Origin: an uncultured Pirellulales bacterium
GTDB taxonomy: Bacteria > Planctomycetota > Planctomycetia > Pirellulales > Thermoguttaceae
Assembly (NCBI GenBank): GCA_938015445.1
Contig: CALLPE010000018.1
Location: 124,001-188,000 of the forward strand
Direction of reading: 5' to 3'
Length of the DNA: 64,000 nt
Shown here: in pieces, positions 54,135 through 63,444 of the stretch
Layout of the letters: each line of letters opens with the position of its first letter
How positions within the stretch are numbered: position 1 is the first letter of the stretch
Notes under the pieces: model-generated
Told to the model about the DNA's origin: nothing
Database searches by the model: none
The model's input: the letters and a program-made list of their open reading frames with translations, nothing else
Translations under genes and position numbers: made by a program

Positions 54135-55457
54135 ATGGAACCGCAAGTTGCCATCTGGGATCACTGCTTGCAACATGCGGCGCGAACCGACATAGGTCTG
54201 CGAAGGGCCAATAACCAGGATTCATACAGCGTAGCCTTGGCGGGCAGCCCCGAGCTTTTTCGGCAAAAGGGCCATTTATTCGTGGTGGCCGATGGCATGG
54301 GGGCGCACGCCGCCGGGGAACTGGCCAGCCGAATTGCCACCGACGTAGTACCGCTGACCTATCAGAAACTGGCCGACCGCGACCCGCCCGACGCCCTGGT
54401 CCAGGCAATCTGCGACGCCAACGACCAGATTCACGCCCGCGGGCAAGGCGAGCCTGAGTTCAAAGGAATGGGCACCACTTGCACCGCGTTGGCGCTGTTG
54501 CCGCAAGGGGCGTTGGTGGCCCACGTGGGCGACAGCCGGGCGTATCGGCTGCGCGGCACGCAGATCGAGCAGCTCACGTTCGATCATAGTCTGTTATGGG
54601 AGGTGCGGCGGAGCGGGCAGTTCGGCGAAGAACCACTGGCCGGGCTGATCGGCAAGAACATCATCACCCGTTCGCTAGGGCCGAACCCTACCGTCGCTGT
54701 AGATCTGGAAGGGCCGTTCCCCATCCAAGTCGGCGACGTGTTTCTGGTATGCAGCGACGGGCTTTCGGGACAGGTGGCGGACGACGAAATCGGCGCAGTG
54801 CTTGTTTGCCTTCCGCCCGAGGAAGCCGCCGATGCGCTGGTCGACTTGGCCAAGCTGCGGGGTGGACCGGACAACATTACGGTTATTGTGGTGAAGGTGA
54901 CGGCACCCCAGACCTCCGGCGGCGCAATGCCACCGAGCGAGCAGGGCGCCGAGAAAAAACCTTCTCCGCCCATCAACCCACTGGTTTGGGTAGCGGTGGC
55001 CGTTCCTTTTTTGGCCACCCTGGTATTCGCCGCCTTGGGTCTTTTGCTTACCGACTCGAATTATTTTGTGGCGGCTGGCGCCTTCTTGGTGCTGACGGTC
55101 CTTGCGGCGGTGGTGGCCATCTTCTATCGACAGCATCAGCTCAAGGCCGTGCGCGACTCAGCCTCGATGGTTCTCGGCAAGGGACCGTATGCCTCGACCG
55201 ATTGTACACCCAATGCTTCGATCGTAGACCGGTTCCGGGAGATCGCCGATCAATTGCGCCAAGGCGCCGCCAGCGAACAATGGCCGGTCGATACTGTACG
55301 CTTCGACGAGTATTGCAGCCAAGCCGCTGCCGACGCGCAAGCCCACAAGTACTCTAATGCCGTGCGAGGGTACTTGCGTGCCATCCGCTTGTTAATGACC
55401 CAGCTCAAAGGCCGCCAGCCTACCGTGTCGACCGACCGCAAAGACAGCGTATTGTAA
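54135..55457 (+). CDS. PP2C-family Ser/Thr protein phosphatase with membrane anchor
   Basis: A 440-residue membrane-linked phosphatase. The PP2C catalytic domain (about residues 15-250) has its metal-binding aspartates in ANNQDSYSV, VVADGMGAHAAGE, LVCSDGLSGQV and GGPDNITVIVV. A proline-rich linker leads to two membrane helices (about 278-330), then a short cytoplasmic helical tail (ADAQAHKYSNAVRGYLRAI) resembling a TPR or four-helix bundle. It probably reverses Ser/Thr kinase signalling; no kinase is adjacent. A hairpin follows directly after the stop. Confidence 0.94.
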   Translation: MEPQVAIWDHCLQHAARTDIGLRRANNQDSYSVALAGSPELFRQKGHLFVVADGMGAHAAGELASRIATDVVPLTYQKLADRDPPDALVQAICDANDQIHARGQGEPEFKGMGTTCTALALLPQGALVAHVGDSRAYRLRGTQIEQLTFDHSLLWEVRRSGQFGEEPLAGLIGKNIITRSLGPNPTVAVDLEGPFPIQVGDVFLVCSDGLSGQVADDEIGAVLVCLPPEEAADALVDLAKLRGGPDNITVIVVKVTAPQTSGGAMPPSEQGAEKKPSPPINPLVWVAVAVPFLATLVFAALGLLLTDSNYFVAAGAFLVLTVLAAVVAIFYRQHQLKAVRDSASMVLGKGPYASTDCTPNASIVDRFREIADQLRQGAASEQWPVDTVRFDEYCSQAAADAQAHKYSNAVRGYLRAIRLLMTQLKGRQPTVSTDRKDSVL

Positions 55458-55491
55458 CCGTGCTAGCCGGGTTGTGCCGGGCTAGTCACGG
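55458..55491. other. Inverted repeat after the PP2C gene
   Basis: CCGTG-CTAGCC (55458-55468) pairs with GGCTAG-T-CACGG (55480-55491), with one bulged T. No T run follows, so it is an imperfect terminator or RNA-stability hairpin at best. Confidence 0.6.
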
Positions 55492-55531
55492 GCGCGGCAG
55501 ACGATCGGCCCATTGGCGGTAATCGGGCGCA

Positions 55532-55607
55532 CCTACGGATGGGTGCAATCTGCGTGGATAGCCGCAAGCGGCATGGATAGGGGCAATAGGGCAGGATGGC
55601 TGCGATC
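55532..55607. repeat. Four-unit 19-bp tandem repeat with GGAT core
   Basis: CCTACGGATGGGTGCAATC, TGCGTGGATAGCCGCAAGC, GGCATGGATAGGGGCAATA and GGGCAGGATGGCTGCGATC follow one another with an exact 19-bp period. A weaker unit may precede at 55513. The array lies about 210 bp upstream of the ROK kinase start. Confidence 0.85.
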
Positions 55608-55815
55608 GGCCAAGTTTCGGCGGCCGAGAGCTCTGGTGCGTGGACAAAGCGAATGGGGACACCTCGGGCGGCCACAGCACACGGCGGCAGGACAGCCGAC
55701 AGGGAGTTTCAAACCATGCCCCTTTGGATGTATACTGGCAGTAGCTCGGCAATGGCCGCCGGGGAGCAACAGTCGATGTGAGAAAACCTGTGGCAACTAT
55801 GATTCGGGAAAACTA

Positions 55816-56856
55816 ATGCCTGCCAAAAGTCAGTTCATTTCGCTGCGCGAAGCACAATCGCCCTTTTTCGTAGGTATCGATTTGGGGGGGACGAACATCA
55901 AAGTAGGAGTGGTCGACGACTGGGGACGACCGCTGTCGTGGCTATCGCTGCCGACCGAAGCGGAAAAAGGACCGGAAGACGCCGCGCGCCGCATGGGCGA
56001 GGCCGTTCTGAAGGCTATAAAGAAGGCTAAGCTCCAGAAACACGACATATCCCGGGTAGGGCTTGGGTCGCCGGGCACGATGGACATCCCGGCCGGAATG
56101 CTGGTTAACCCGGTCAACCTCAAGGGCTGGGACAACTTCCCCATCCGCGACCGCGTCAGTTTCCATTGCGGGCTGCCGGTGGCGTTCCAAAACGACGCCA
56201 ATGCCGCCGCCTATGGCGAGTTCTGGGCCGGTGCAGGCAAGGAGTATCACAGTTTGGTGCTGTTTACGTTGGGAACGGGAATTGGTTGCGGAATCATCAT
56301 CGGCGACTTGATCGTCGACGGCGAAAACAGCCACGGGGCGGAATGCGGACACATTATCATCGACTCCAGCGATGACGCCCGCTTGTGCGGCTGCGGCCAA
56401 CGGGGCCATCTGGAGGCTTACGCCAGCGCCACGGCATTGATGAAGCGGGCCGAAGAACTGCTGGCCGAGGGACATCCCAGCTCGCTGGCCCGCCGTTTTG
56501 CCCGCGCTAAACCCCAAAATCGAAACACCAAACTGATCTTCGAAGAAGCCGAAAAGGGCGACAAGCTGGCCAACCAATTGGTCATGGAGGCCGCGCGCTG
56601 GCTGGGAATCGGCACCGTCAATCTGCTGCACACCATCGACCCGAGCATCGTACTGCTGGGCGGAGCGATGACCTTCGGCGGAAAAGCTACTAAGACCGGC
56701 AAACGCTTCCTGGACGCCGTGACCCGCGAGGTAAAGCAGAGGGCCTTTCCCACCATTGCCCAACGGGTGAAGATCGATTTCGCCAGTCTGGGCGGCGACG
56801 CTGGCTTCATTGGCGCTGCCGGCATCGCCCGATTAGAACACCGCCAGGAGGCCTGA
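55816..56856 (+). CDS. ROK-family sugar kinase (glucokinase-like)
   Basis: A 346-residue cytoplasmic kinase that phosphorylates glucose or a related sugar with ATP. The actin-like fold shows FVGIDLGGTNIKVGVV (phosphate 1), GSPGTMDIPAGMLVNPVNL, FQNDANAAAYGE with catalytic Asp, TLGTGIGCGII (phosphate 2) and the ROK zinc motif AECGHIIIDSSD with CGCGQRGHLEAYAS. The third motif cysteine is replaced by His, which could still bind zinc. The ATG at 55816 is chosen at the family start, after GGGAA. The gene stands between the PP2C and CAP genes on the same strand with repeat-containing spacers. Confidence 0.93.
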   Translation: MPAKSQFISLREAQSPFFVGIDLGGTNIKVGVVDDWGRPLSWLSLPTEAEKGPEDAARRMGEAVLKAIKKAKLQKHDISRVGLGSPGTMDIPAGMLVNPVNLKGWDNFPIRDRVSFHCGLPVAFQNDANAAAYGEFWAGAGKEYHSLVLFTLGTGIGCGIIIGDLIVDGENSHGAECGHIIIDSSDDARLCGCGQRGHLEAYASATALMKRAEELLAEGHPSSLARRFARAKPQNRNTKLIFEEAEKGDKLANQLVMEAARWLGIGTVNLLHTIDPSIVLLGGAMTFGGKATKTGKRFLDAVTREVKQRAFPTIAQRVKIDFASLGGDAGFIGAAGIARLEHRQEA

Positions 56857-56944
56857 ACGGCCGGCCACGAGCGTCACCGGCCGTGGTGGACTGGCTGCCC
56901 ATCCCGTATGAAGCCGGCCATCACGTACGAAAAAGGAACAGACA

Positions 56945-58012
56945 ATGAGGTATCTCTTAGGCGCCATTGGTATCTTAGCGTGTTTGTGTGCGTGCGCGGT
57001 CTTGGACGGCGCCGAAGCTGCGCCCGGTATAGCAGCCGAGCAACCGGCCGCGGCCGCCCCAGAAGGGTCGAGCGCCTCGGCAGAGAAAATCAAACAAGCC
57101 AGGCAACTGGGTGCCGAGCTGCGCACGGCCAGTTCGATGGAACGTCGTTTGCGGGTGGTCAAGGAGTTGATCGCTCTGGGAGCCGAGGGCGAAGCGGCTG
57201 TGAAAGGCTACTTCGACCAGCAATTGCAGCGAGTGGCCGCTGCGATCAAGCCCCCGCCTTCCACAGAAGCTTATGATAAACGCATCGAAGAACTGCGCAA
57301 GATACTTGCCGAGTTGCGGGCCGACGCCAATCTGACCAAGGAAAAAACCCAGCAAATCGGCCTGCCAGCCCTCGACGAGCTGACCAACGTGTACAATCGG
57401 CGCGAAGCGATCATCCAATCGCACTACCAGAAGTTTTCGCGCAGCGCCGAGGCCTTGCGTGGACTGGTGCAATTTCTGCGAACGCTCCAAGACAAGGCCG
57501 AGAGCGACCCTGCCTTGCAACCGCAGTCCTTTTCGCTGGCTGAATATCTGAAAGAAGCCGAGAAGCTGCTCGAGCAGACCCAGCCGCCCATGAACCCGCA
57601 GGTCCGCGAAATACTCGAGGAAAACGAGAAAATCGCCCGCGAACTTCCCCCCGACGAAGTGGCAGGCATGAGGGCGCTGAACGCCATGCGAATCCTTTGC
57701 GGCTTGATGCCGCTGCGGATCGACCCCAAGTTGGTAGCCGTCGCTCGCGGCCACAGCCAAGACATGGCCGTCCACGGGTTCTTCGCCCACGAGTCGCCAC
57801 TGCCCGGCAAAAAGACCCCCCAAGACCGGGCGAAGCTGGGCGGGACGACAGCTTCGGGCGAGAACATCTACGTGGGCAGCAACGTCACCAAGGATGCGAT
57901 TCGGGCATGGTTCCTCAGCCCAGGTCATCACAAAAACATGCTTTCCGAGTCGCACAAGCGGCAGGGCCTGGGACGCTACGGCACGCATTGGACGCAATTG
58001 TTCGGACAGTAA
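56945..58012 (+). CDS. Secreted CAP/SCP-domain protein
   Basis: A 355-residue exported protein. The signal peptide resembles a lipoprotein one (IGILACLCACAVLDG). The N-terminal half is helical and coiled (KIKQARQLGAELRTAS, RIEELRKILAELRADAN). The C-terminal 130 residues form a CAP domain like bacterial SCP proteins (MRALNAMRILCGLMPLRIDP, ARGHSQDMAVHGFFAHESP, GENIYVGSNVTKDAIRAWFLSPGHHKNML). The putative ligand-site His and Glu are present. AAGGA lies about ten bases upstream. The substrate or ligand is unknown; roles in wall or lipid interaction are typical guesses for the family. Confidence 0.9.
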   Translation: MRYLLGAIGILACLCACAVLDGAEAAPGIAAEQPAAAAPEGSSASAEKIKQARQLGAELRTASSMERRLRVVKELIALGAEGEAAVKGYFDQQLQRVAAAIKPPPSTEAYDKRIEELRKILAELRADANLTKEKTQQIGLPALDELTNVYNRREAIIQSHYQKFSRSAEALRGLVQFLRTLQDKAESDPALQPQSFSLAEYLKEAEKLLEQTQPPMNPQVREILEENEKIARELPPDEVAGMRALNAMRILCGLMPLRIDPKLVAVARGHSQDMAVHGFFAHESPLPGKKTPQDRAKLGGTTASGENIYVGSNVTKDAIRAWFLSPGHHKNMLSESHKRQGLGRYGTHWTQLFGQ

Positions 58013-58121
58013 TGATCGCCGCCCCGCCGATCGGTTAACACCAGCGGATTCGTCGTTGTCGGCCGGTCGGTCGGCCTGCTTATGACCACGTACCTGCGTA
58101 CCGGGCAGTTGGCACCGGACT

Positions 58122-58167
58122 GAGTACAGGTTTTTACGCTGTCCGAGTGCAAGTTTTTACGCTGTCC
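58122..58167. repeat. 23-bp tandem duplication
   Basis: Two units, 58122-58144 and 58145-58167, share AGTTTTTACGCTGTCC or its near copy and differ at two of 23 positions. They lie between the CAP gene and the VWA gene. Confidence 0.9.
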
Positions 58168-58317
58168 GATGGGCGGCTACGGCTCCGCCTGGTTCAGTGC
58201 TTCTGGGCTTGTGCGGTACCCTGCGCTATGATTGTATAGCGGCCGGCGGGCGAGGCTGTCCGCGCCGCGGTGGTCTTGATCCGGCAGTCGGTCATTGGCT
58301 TGCTGCCCAGTAACGTT

Positions 58318-60597
58318 ATGCCACAACTGTACCTGTATCCGATCGCCGATAGTTACTTGCTGGTAGCCGCCGTTGCCGCGGTGCTGGCAGCGCTATTGGC
58401 ATTGCGACCCGGTGGCGGCCGCACAAATGCGCAACGTCGGTGGACGTTGCTGGCGTTGCGTGCCGGGGTGATTGCGCTGGTGGTGATCGCCATGCTGCGG
58501 CCGACGATCGTGTACACCGAGATTCGCAAGCAACCGGCCACGCTGGTGTTGGTTTTCGATCGGTCCAAGAGCATGTCAGTCGCCGATGCCGTGGGCGGCG
58601 CTACTCGCTGGCAAGCGCTGCAACAATGCCTAGCTGATGCCGCCCCGACACTTGCCCGCCTGGCAAAAGATTTCGAGATCAAAGCCTACGCCTTCGACGC
58701 CCAGGTGCAGGCGCTGCCGGTCGAAGGAGGTAGCGTGGCCCTGGGGCAGTCGCCCGACGGCGCGCAGACTGCCATCGGCGCTGCGCTAGACGACGTGTTG
58801 CGGCTGGAGGCTGGCAAGCGCTTGCTTGGGGTGGTGCTGTTCAGCGATGGGGCGCAGCGGGCAATCGCCCCGCGCGACCTGCCGCCGCAAACGGCCGCCA
58901 CCAGGCTGAAACACCTGGGTTTTCCACTGTTTACGGTGCCTTTCGGACAAACCCGCGGACTCGGCCAAGTGCAAGACCTGGCCCTACGCGAGCTGATCGT
59001 AGGCGAAACGGTGTTCGTCAAGAACGAGCTGGTCGTCAGCGGTCAGGTGCGGGCCGATGGATACGTCAACCGCGAGGTGACCGTTCGGCTGTTGTTCGAG
59101 ACCGCACCGGGAAAGATGCAGTTGGTGGACCAGCAGACGGTGCGTCCCACGGCCGACGGTCAACTGCTGCCGGTCCGGTTCACTTACGTGCCCGAGATGC
59201 CCGGCGAGTTCAAGCTCACGCTGGAGGCAGTGCCTCAGCCCGGCGAACTAGTGACCACCAACAATCAACTGAGCACCTTTGTGACGGTCCTCAAAGGCGG
59301 GCTGAGCGTGTTGTACTTGGAAGGTGGTCTTCGGGTGGAGCAGCGTTTTTTGCGGCGGGCACTGGACGCTGCCCAGGAGATCAAGGTCGATTTCGTCCGC
59401 CTCGACCCGCGCCGCCCGGAAACCCGTCCCGGCGATTTCGCCGAACGCTTCAAACCGGGCAAGTACGACGTGTACATCATTGGCGACTTGGACGCCAAAG
59501 CCTTCGAGCCGAGTCATTTGAGCGATCTGGCCGAAGCGGTCAATCGCGGAGCGGGATTGATAATGCTGGGTGGGGCACACAGTTTCGGCCCCGGCGGATA
59601 CGCCGACACTCCGCTGGCCCGCGTCCTGCCGGTGCGCATGGAGGCTTCTGAACGTCAACAGCTCGACGCACCGGTGCGCCGCGACGTCCATCTGCCCGGC
59701 CCGGTACCGATGCAGCCCACTTCCATCGGCCTGCTGCGTTATGTGTTGGCCCTGGCCGCCAGCCGGGAACAGACGCTTACCACCTGGAAACGGCTACCGC
59801 CGCTAGACGGTGCGAATCTGTTTTCGGCCGCCGGGCTTGCACCGGGCGCAGAAGTGTGGATCGACGACGGCAAAAATCATCCCTTGCTTGTGGCCCATCA
59901 GTATGGTCAGGGCCGCGTACTGGCCTTTGCCGGCGATTCCACCTGGCGATGGGTGCTAAACGGTTTCAGCAGCGCGCACAGCCGGTTTTGGCTTCAGGTG
60001 GTGTTGTGGCTGGCCCGTAAAGACCAGCCTACCGAGGGCGCGGTGCACATCAAGCTGGCCAACCGGCGTTTTGCTCCGGGAGAACGGGTGGAATTCACCC
60101 TTCATACCGAATCGCCCAGCCGCGAAAAACTCGCCGATGTGGATTACCAAGTCCGGGTGCAACTGCCCAAGATGCCCGACTCGGCCGAGCCGCAGTACGA
60201 ACTGCTGCGCACCGTCTCCCAGGGCCAGCAGGCGGTCGGTTCCTTCCGTAACACCGCCGCAGCCGGAGATTACGCCATCGAAGTCAAGGCCATCAAAGGG
60301 GGACAGCCGCTGGGCGAGGCGCGCGCCAGATTCCTAGTGTACGAGCAAGACATCGAACTAGACAACGCGGCGGCCGACGTGGGGCTGCTTCAGAACCTGG
60401 CGGCCATCGCCGGCGGCGAAATGATCGCCCCTGAGCAGCTTCCCGAACTGATCGACCGCCTGATGAAGCAGCCGGAAAACCTGGAAATCCCCGTGGAGAC
60501 GAAACTCACCTTTTGGGACCGATGGAGTTTCTTTCTTACGCTGGTAGGGCTGCTGTCGATCGAATGGTACTTGCGAAAGCGTTGGGGGTTGGTTTGA
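58318..60597 (+). CDS. VWA-like / amidotransferase-like membrane protein
   Basis: A 759-residue membrane protein. Two membrane helices lie near residues 8-25 and 42-60, followed by a von Willebrand A-like domain with a MIDAS-like DRSKSMSVADA. A beta-rich region comes next, then a class I glutamine-amidotransferase-like domain (LSVLYLEGGLRVEQRFLRRAL ... GLIMLGGAHSFGPGGYADTPL) without a visible catalytic cysteine at the usual place, and a second GQGRVLAFAGDSTWRW segment. A C-terminal helix (WSFFLTLVGLLSIEWYLRKRW) ends it. The arrangement matches planctomycete proteins often near MoxR/Bat genes, but no such genes follow here. The ATG at 58318 precedes the first helix. Confidence 0.82.
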   Translation: MPQLYLYPIADSYLLVAAVAAVLAALLALRPGGGRTNAQRRWTLLALRAGVIALVVIAMLRPTIVYTEIRKQPATLVLVFDRSKSMSVADAVGGATRWQALQQCLADAAPTLARLAKDFEIKAYAFDAQVQALPVEGGSVALGQSPDGAQTAIGAALDDVLRLEAGKRLLGVVLFSDGAQRAIAPRDLPPQTAATRLKHLGFPLFTVPFGQTRGLGQVQDLALRELIVGETVFVKNELVVSGQVRADGYVNREVTVRLLFETAPGKMQLVDQQTVRPTADGQLLPVRFTYVPEMPGEFKLTLEAVPQPGELVTTNNQLSTFVTVLKGGLSVLYLEGGLRVEQRFLRRALDAAQEIKVDFVRLDPRRPETRPGDFAERFKPGKYDVYIIGDLDAKAFEPSHLSDLAEAVNRGAGLIMLGGAHSFGPGGYADTPLARVLPVRMEASERQQLDAPVRRDVHLPGPVPMQPTSIGLLRYVLALAASREQTLTTWKRLPPLDGANLFSAAGLAPGAEVWIDDGKNHPLLVAHQYGQGRVLAFAGDSTWRWVLNGFSSAHSRFWLQVVLWLARKDQPTEGAVHIKLANRRFAPGERVEFTLHTESPSREKLADVDYQVRVQLPKMPDSAEPQYELLRTVSQGQQAVGSFRNTAAAGDYAIEVKAIKGGQPLGEARARFLVYEQDIELDNAAADVGLLQNLAAIAGGEMIAPEQLPELIDRLMKQPENLEIPVETKLTFWDRWSFFLTLVGLLSIEWYLRKRWGLV

Positions 60598-60871
60598 GCG
60601 CACCTGCAAGGCCGCGTCCTTGAAGAAGCTTGTTGGCGGTTGTAGCAGTTCCGGTTGGTCAGGAGTCGGTGTTCACGCTGGGTATCACGGCGGGTTTGCC
60701 AAGGCGTGCATCACAGTACCTCGTGACGATGCTGTGACGCAAATCACCCCCGCGCTGCCGGAAGGGCTGGCAGCGCCACGCGCCGCGCAAGATATGAAGG
60801 CGGCCGAGCAGCACGTAGCACCTAAAGGTTAGCAGTGACTATCAGCGGAAAGCCCCACGGCTGCCGCGCGA

Positions 60872-62881
60872 TTACCCGCGGCTGGAGACGTCCTCGGCCA
60901 GCCCGTAGCGGCGGATTTTCCGATCGAGCGTGGAGCGCTCGATTCCCAGGATGCTGGCCGCCCGGCTCTTATTCCATCCGGTGTAATTCAACGTGGCCAA
61001 AATAAAGCGTTGTTCGATTTCGGTCAGCGAGGCGGGCAGGAATTCCTCTTCGGCCGGCGGCGGCTGTATCTCGGTATCGCCCGGAGTGGCAATGCTGGTC
61101 AGCAGCAGGTCGTCGGCGTCGATGACCGTGCCGCGGCACAGCACTACTGCCCGCTCGATTACGTTCTTCAGTTCGCGCACGTTGCCCGGCCACCGATAGC
61201 GCAGCAGCTTGTCGATGGCCGCCGATGTGAAGCCGGTGATCTTTCGCCCTGTCTCGGCGCGGAATTTGCGCAGGAAGTGTTCGGCCAATTCGGGGATGTC
61301 TTCTGGTCGCTTGCGCAACGCGGGCACGACGATCTCGATCACGTGCAGGCGGAAGTACAGGTCGCGGCGGAAGCGTCCCTCGGCTACGTCCTTTTCTAAG
61401 TCGCGGTTGGTGGCGGCGATGACGCGCACATCGGCGGTAATGGGCTTGCTGCCGCCGACGCGCTCGAACGGATGCCCTTCCAATACACGCAGGAACTTGG
61501 CCTGAATGCTGGGCGACATCTCGCCGATTTCGTCCAGCATGAGCGTGCCGCGGTGGGCGGCTTCGAACTTGCCAATCTTTCGCTCAGTGGCGCCGGTGAA
61601 CGCCCCACGTTCGTGCCCGAATAGCTCGCTGGCCAATAGCGTTTCGGCCAGGGCAGCGCAGTTGAGGCACACGAACACGTTGTCGCGACGGGGACTGTTA
61701 TAGTGGATGGCCCGGGCCACCAGTTCCTTTCCCACCCCACTCTCGCCGCGAATCAGCACGGTCGAATTGCTGGCTGCCGCCCGCATGATCTCCTCGTGTA
61801 TGGCGCGGATGGCCGGGCTGTGACCGATGATCTCGCTCTGCACCCCCAATCGTTCGCGCAGTTGCACGTTTTCGGTGCGCACGCGCGTGAGGTTTTCGGC
61901 CAGCTCCTGTCGGTGCAACAGGTTATCCAGCGCCACCGCCACCGTATCGGCCAGGGCCAGGGTGAACTCCAAGTCGTCCGGATCAAGGGCGGCGTCGCTG
62001 CGGGTCGAATACAGATGGAGCAAGCCGAATATCGTTTTTCCCCTGCGCACCGGGGCGCAAATTGCGCTGGTGGCCAACATTTCGCCTTTACTGTCGCGAT
62101 TGCCCAGCGTGCTGTCGCCCATGATGTTCCGCGCCAGCACCGCCTCGCTTTCGCGCAGCACGGTGGCGGCCAGCGGATGCGACACCCTACGGTACCGATG
62201 CTTGGTATTGCTCCGCGAGGCGACCAGTTCCAGTTCTTCCACCCGCGCCACGCCTTTAGCCGGACGCGGCAACAAAAGCAATCCGGCGGCGTCGGCCTGG
62301 GTGCCTTCCAGCAGGCCGTTGAGGGTCAGATCAGCCACGGCCGATACATCGGCAGCCTTGGCCAGCTCGAAGGCCAAGCGGCACAGCTTGGCCGCCGCCC
62401 GGCCCATCTTCGACAAGCCCGTCTCCTCCGGACCGGCCACCAGCAACCGCGGCTGTTGACGGCGGTGGGTGATGGTCGTCGGCTCGCAGGCGGCCAGTAC
62501 GCTGGAATCGTCTTCGTCGGCAGCGGCTGCCGACTTGGAGCCGGCGCGGCCGGTGGGAGCGTCGGCAAATGCGTCCGACAGCTTGTACACGAACTTCAAC
62601 TGCGAGCGGCCGATACGGATGATGTCGCCGGGCTGCAACGGCCAGTCGCCCTTGACCAACTGGTCGCCGACCATGGTGCCGTTGCGGCTTTCCAGGTCGC
62701 GCAGCGTCCAGCGCCCGCCGCTCATGAATATCTCCAAGTGATTGCGACTACAGCGTTCGTCCTTGATAACGATCTGGTTGGTGGGCGCACGGCCAACGGT
62801 CACCGATTGGCCGGGCACCAACCGGAACACGTCGCTCCATTTCGAGCCTTCGCGAATGACCAGATATGCCAGCTCAGACAC
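60872..62881 (-). CDS. Sigma-54-dependent activator with FHA and GAF domains
   Basis: A 669-residue transcription activator. Residues about 8-100 form an FHA phosphothreonine-binding domain ([32 protein letters not shown]). A linker and a GAF domain follow (about 160-330), then an AAA+ core with Walker A GESGVGKE, the intact sigma-54 contact loop GAFTGA near residue 425, [16 protein letters not shown] and [12 protein letters not shown] Fis-type helix-turn-helix is at the C-terminus ([20 protein letters not shown]). The FHA domain implies input from Ser/Thr kinases. The preferred start is a GTG at 62881 with AAGGTGG five bases upstream; a GTG at 62929 is possible. Confidence 0.93.
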   Translation of the reverse strand: MSELAYLVIREGSKWSDVFRLVPGQSVTVGRAPTNQIVIKDERCSRNHLEIFMSGGRWTLRDLESRNGTMVGDQLVKGDWPLQPGDIIRIGRSQLKFVYKLSDAFADAPTGRAGSKSAAAADEDDSSVLAACEPTTITHRRQQPRLLVAGPEETGLSKMGRAAAKLCRLAFELAKAADVSAVADLTLNGLLEGTQADAAGLLLLPRPAKGVARVEELELVASRSNTKHRYRRVSHPLAATVLRESEAVLARNIMGDSTLGNRDSKGEMLATSAICAPVRRGKTIFGLLHLYSTRSDAALDPDDLEFTLALADTVAVALDNLLHRQELAENLTRVRTENVQLRERLGVQSEIIGHSPAIRAIHEEIMRAAASNSTVLIRGESGVGKELVARAIHYNSPRRDNVFVCLNCAALAETLLASELFGHERGAFTGATERKIGKFEAAHRGTLMLDEIGEMSPSIQAKFLRVLEGHPFERVGGSKPITADVRVIAATNRDLEKDVAEGRFRRDLYFRLHVIEIVVPALRKRPEDIPELAEHFLRKFRAETGRKITGFTSAAIDKLLRYRWPGNVRELKNVIERAVVLCRGTVIDADDLLLTSIATPGDTEIQPPPAEEEFLPASLTEIEQRFILATLNYTGWNKSRAASILGIERSTLDRKIRRYGLAEDVSSRG

Positions 62882-63444
62882 AGCGTCCACCTTGCCGACA
62901 GCTTTTCCCGGCCAAGCGTCCCGCGCCACACCGCCAGCGGTGTTCCCTTCTCCCGCCCTCCATTTTATACATTACCCGCGCCAAAGGATAAGATGCAAGC
63001 CTTCGGCACTTCACAACAGCCCTTCGTCCCGCTACACCGCAACCGGCAGTGGGGTGGCGCGGCTGGCCTGACCAGCCGTGGAACTCAGTGGCCGGCCGTG
63101 AGTTGTAAAGCAAATCATCACACCACTGCCGGACAAGCTGGCAGTGCCAGCCAACCGACTGCTTCGCAGGGGAGCAATGAAAGGCTTGCGAGTTTCCTCA
63201 AACCATCACGCGGTGGCCAGCGCAATAGCCTTTTGGGGGCCTGAGGACGTACTGGATGCCTTTTTCTTGCATTTCTGGGCGCTGCTGACTATGGTAAACT
63301 AATGTGGGGGCGGGCTAAAGCCACTGCATAAACGTTGGTCGATAGTGCGTGTGATTAGTGAGGGGTTCCCTGGGGCATCACCCCGCCAGCACGCGGCTGT
63401 TTTGAGGCCAGTCGAATCGTAGCAAACTTTTCTGGGACTGTTGT
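62882..63444. other. Divergent spacer with two tandem hairpins
   Basis: About 560 bp between the sigma-54 activator and the DUF1598 gene. GGCTGG-CCTGA-CCAGCC (63061-63077) and AACTCA-11 nt-TGAGTT (63082-63104), the latter with a GGCCGGCC palindrome in its loop, stand side by side. No confident promoter was recognised; no gene seen. Confidence 0.55.
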
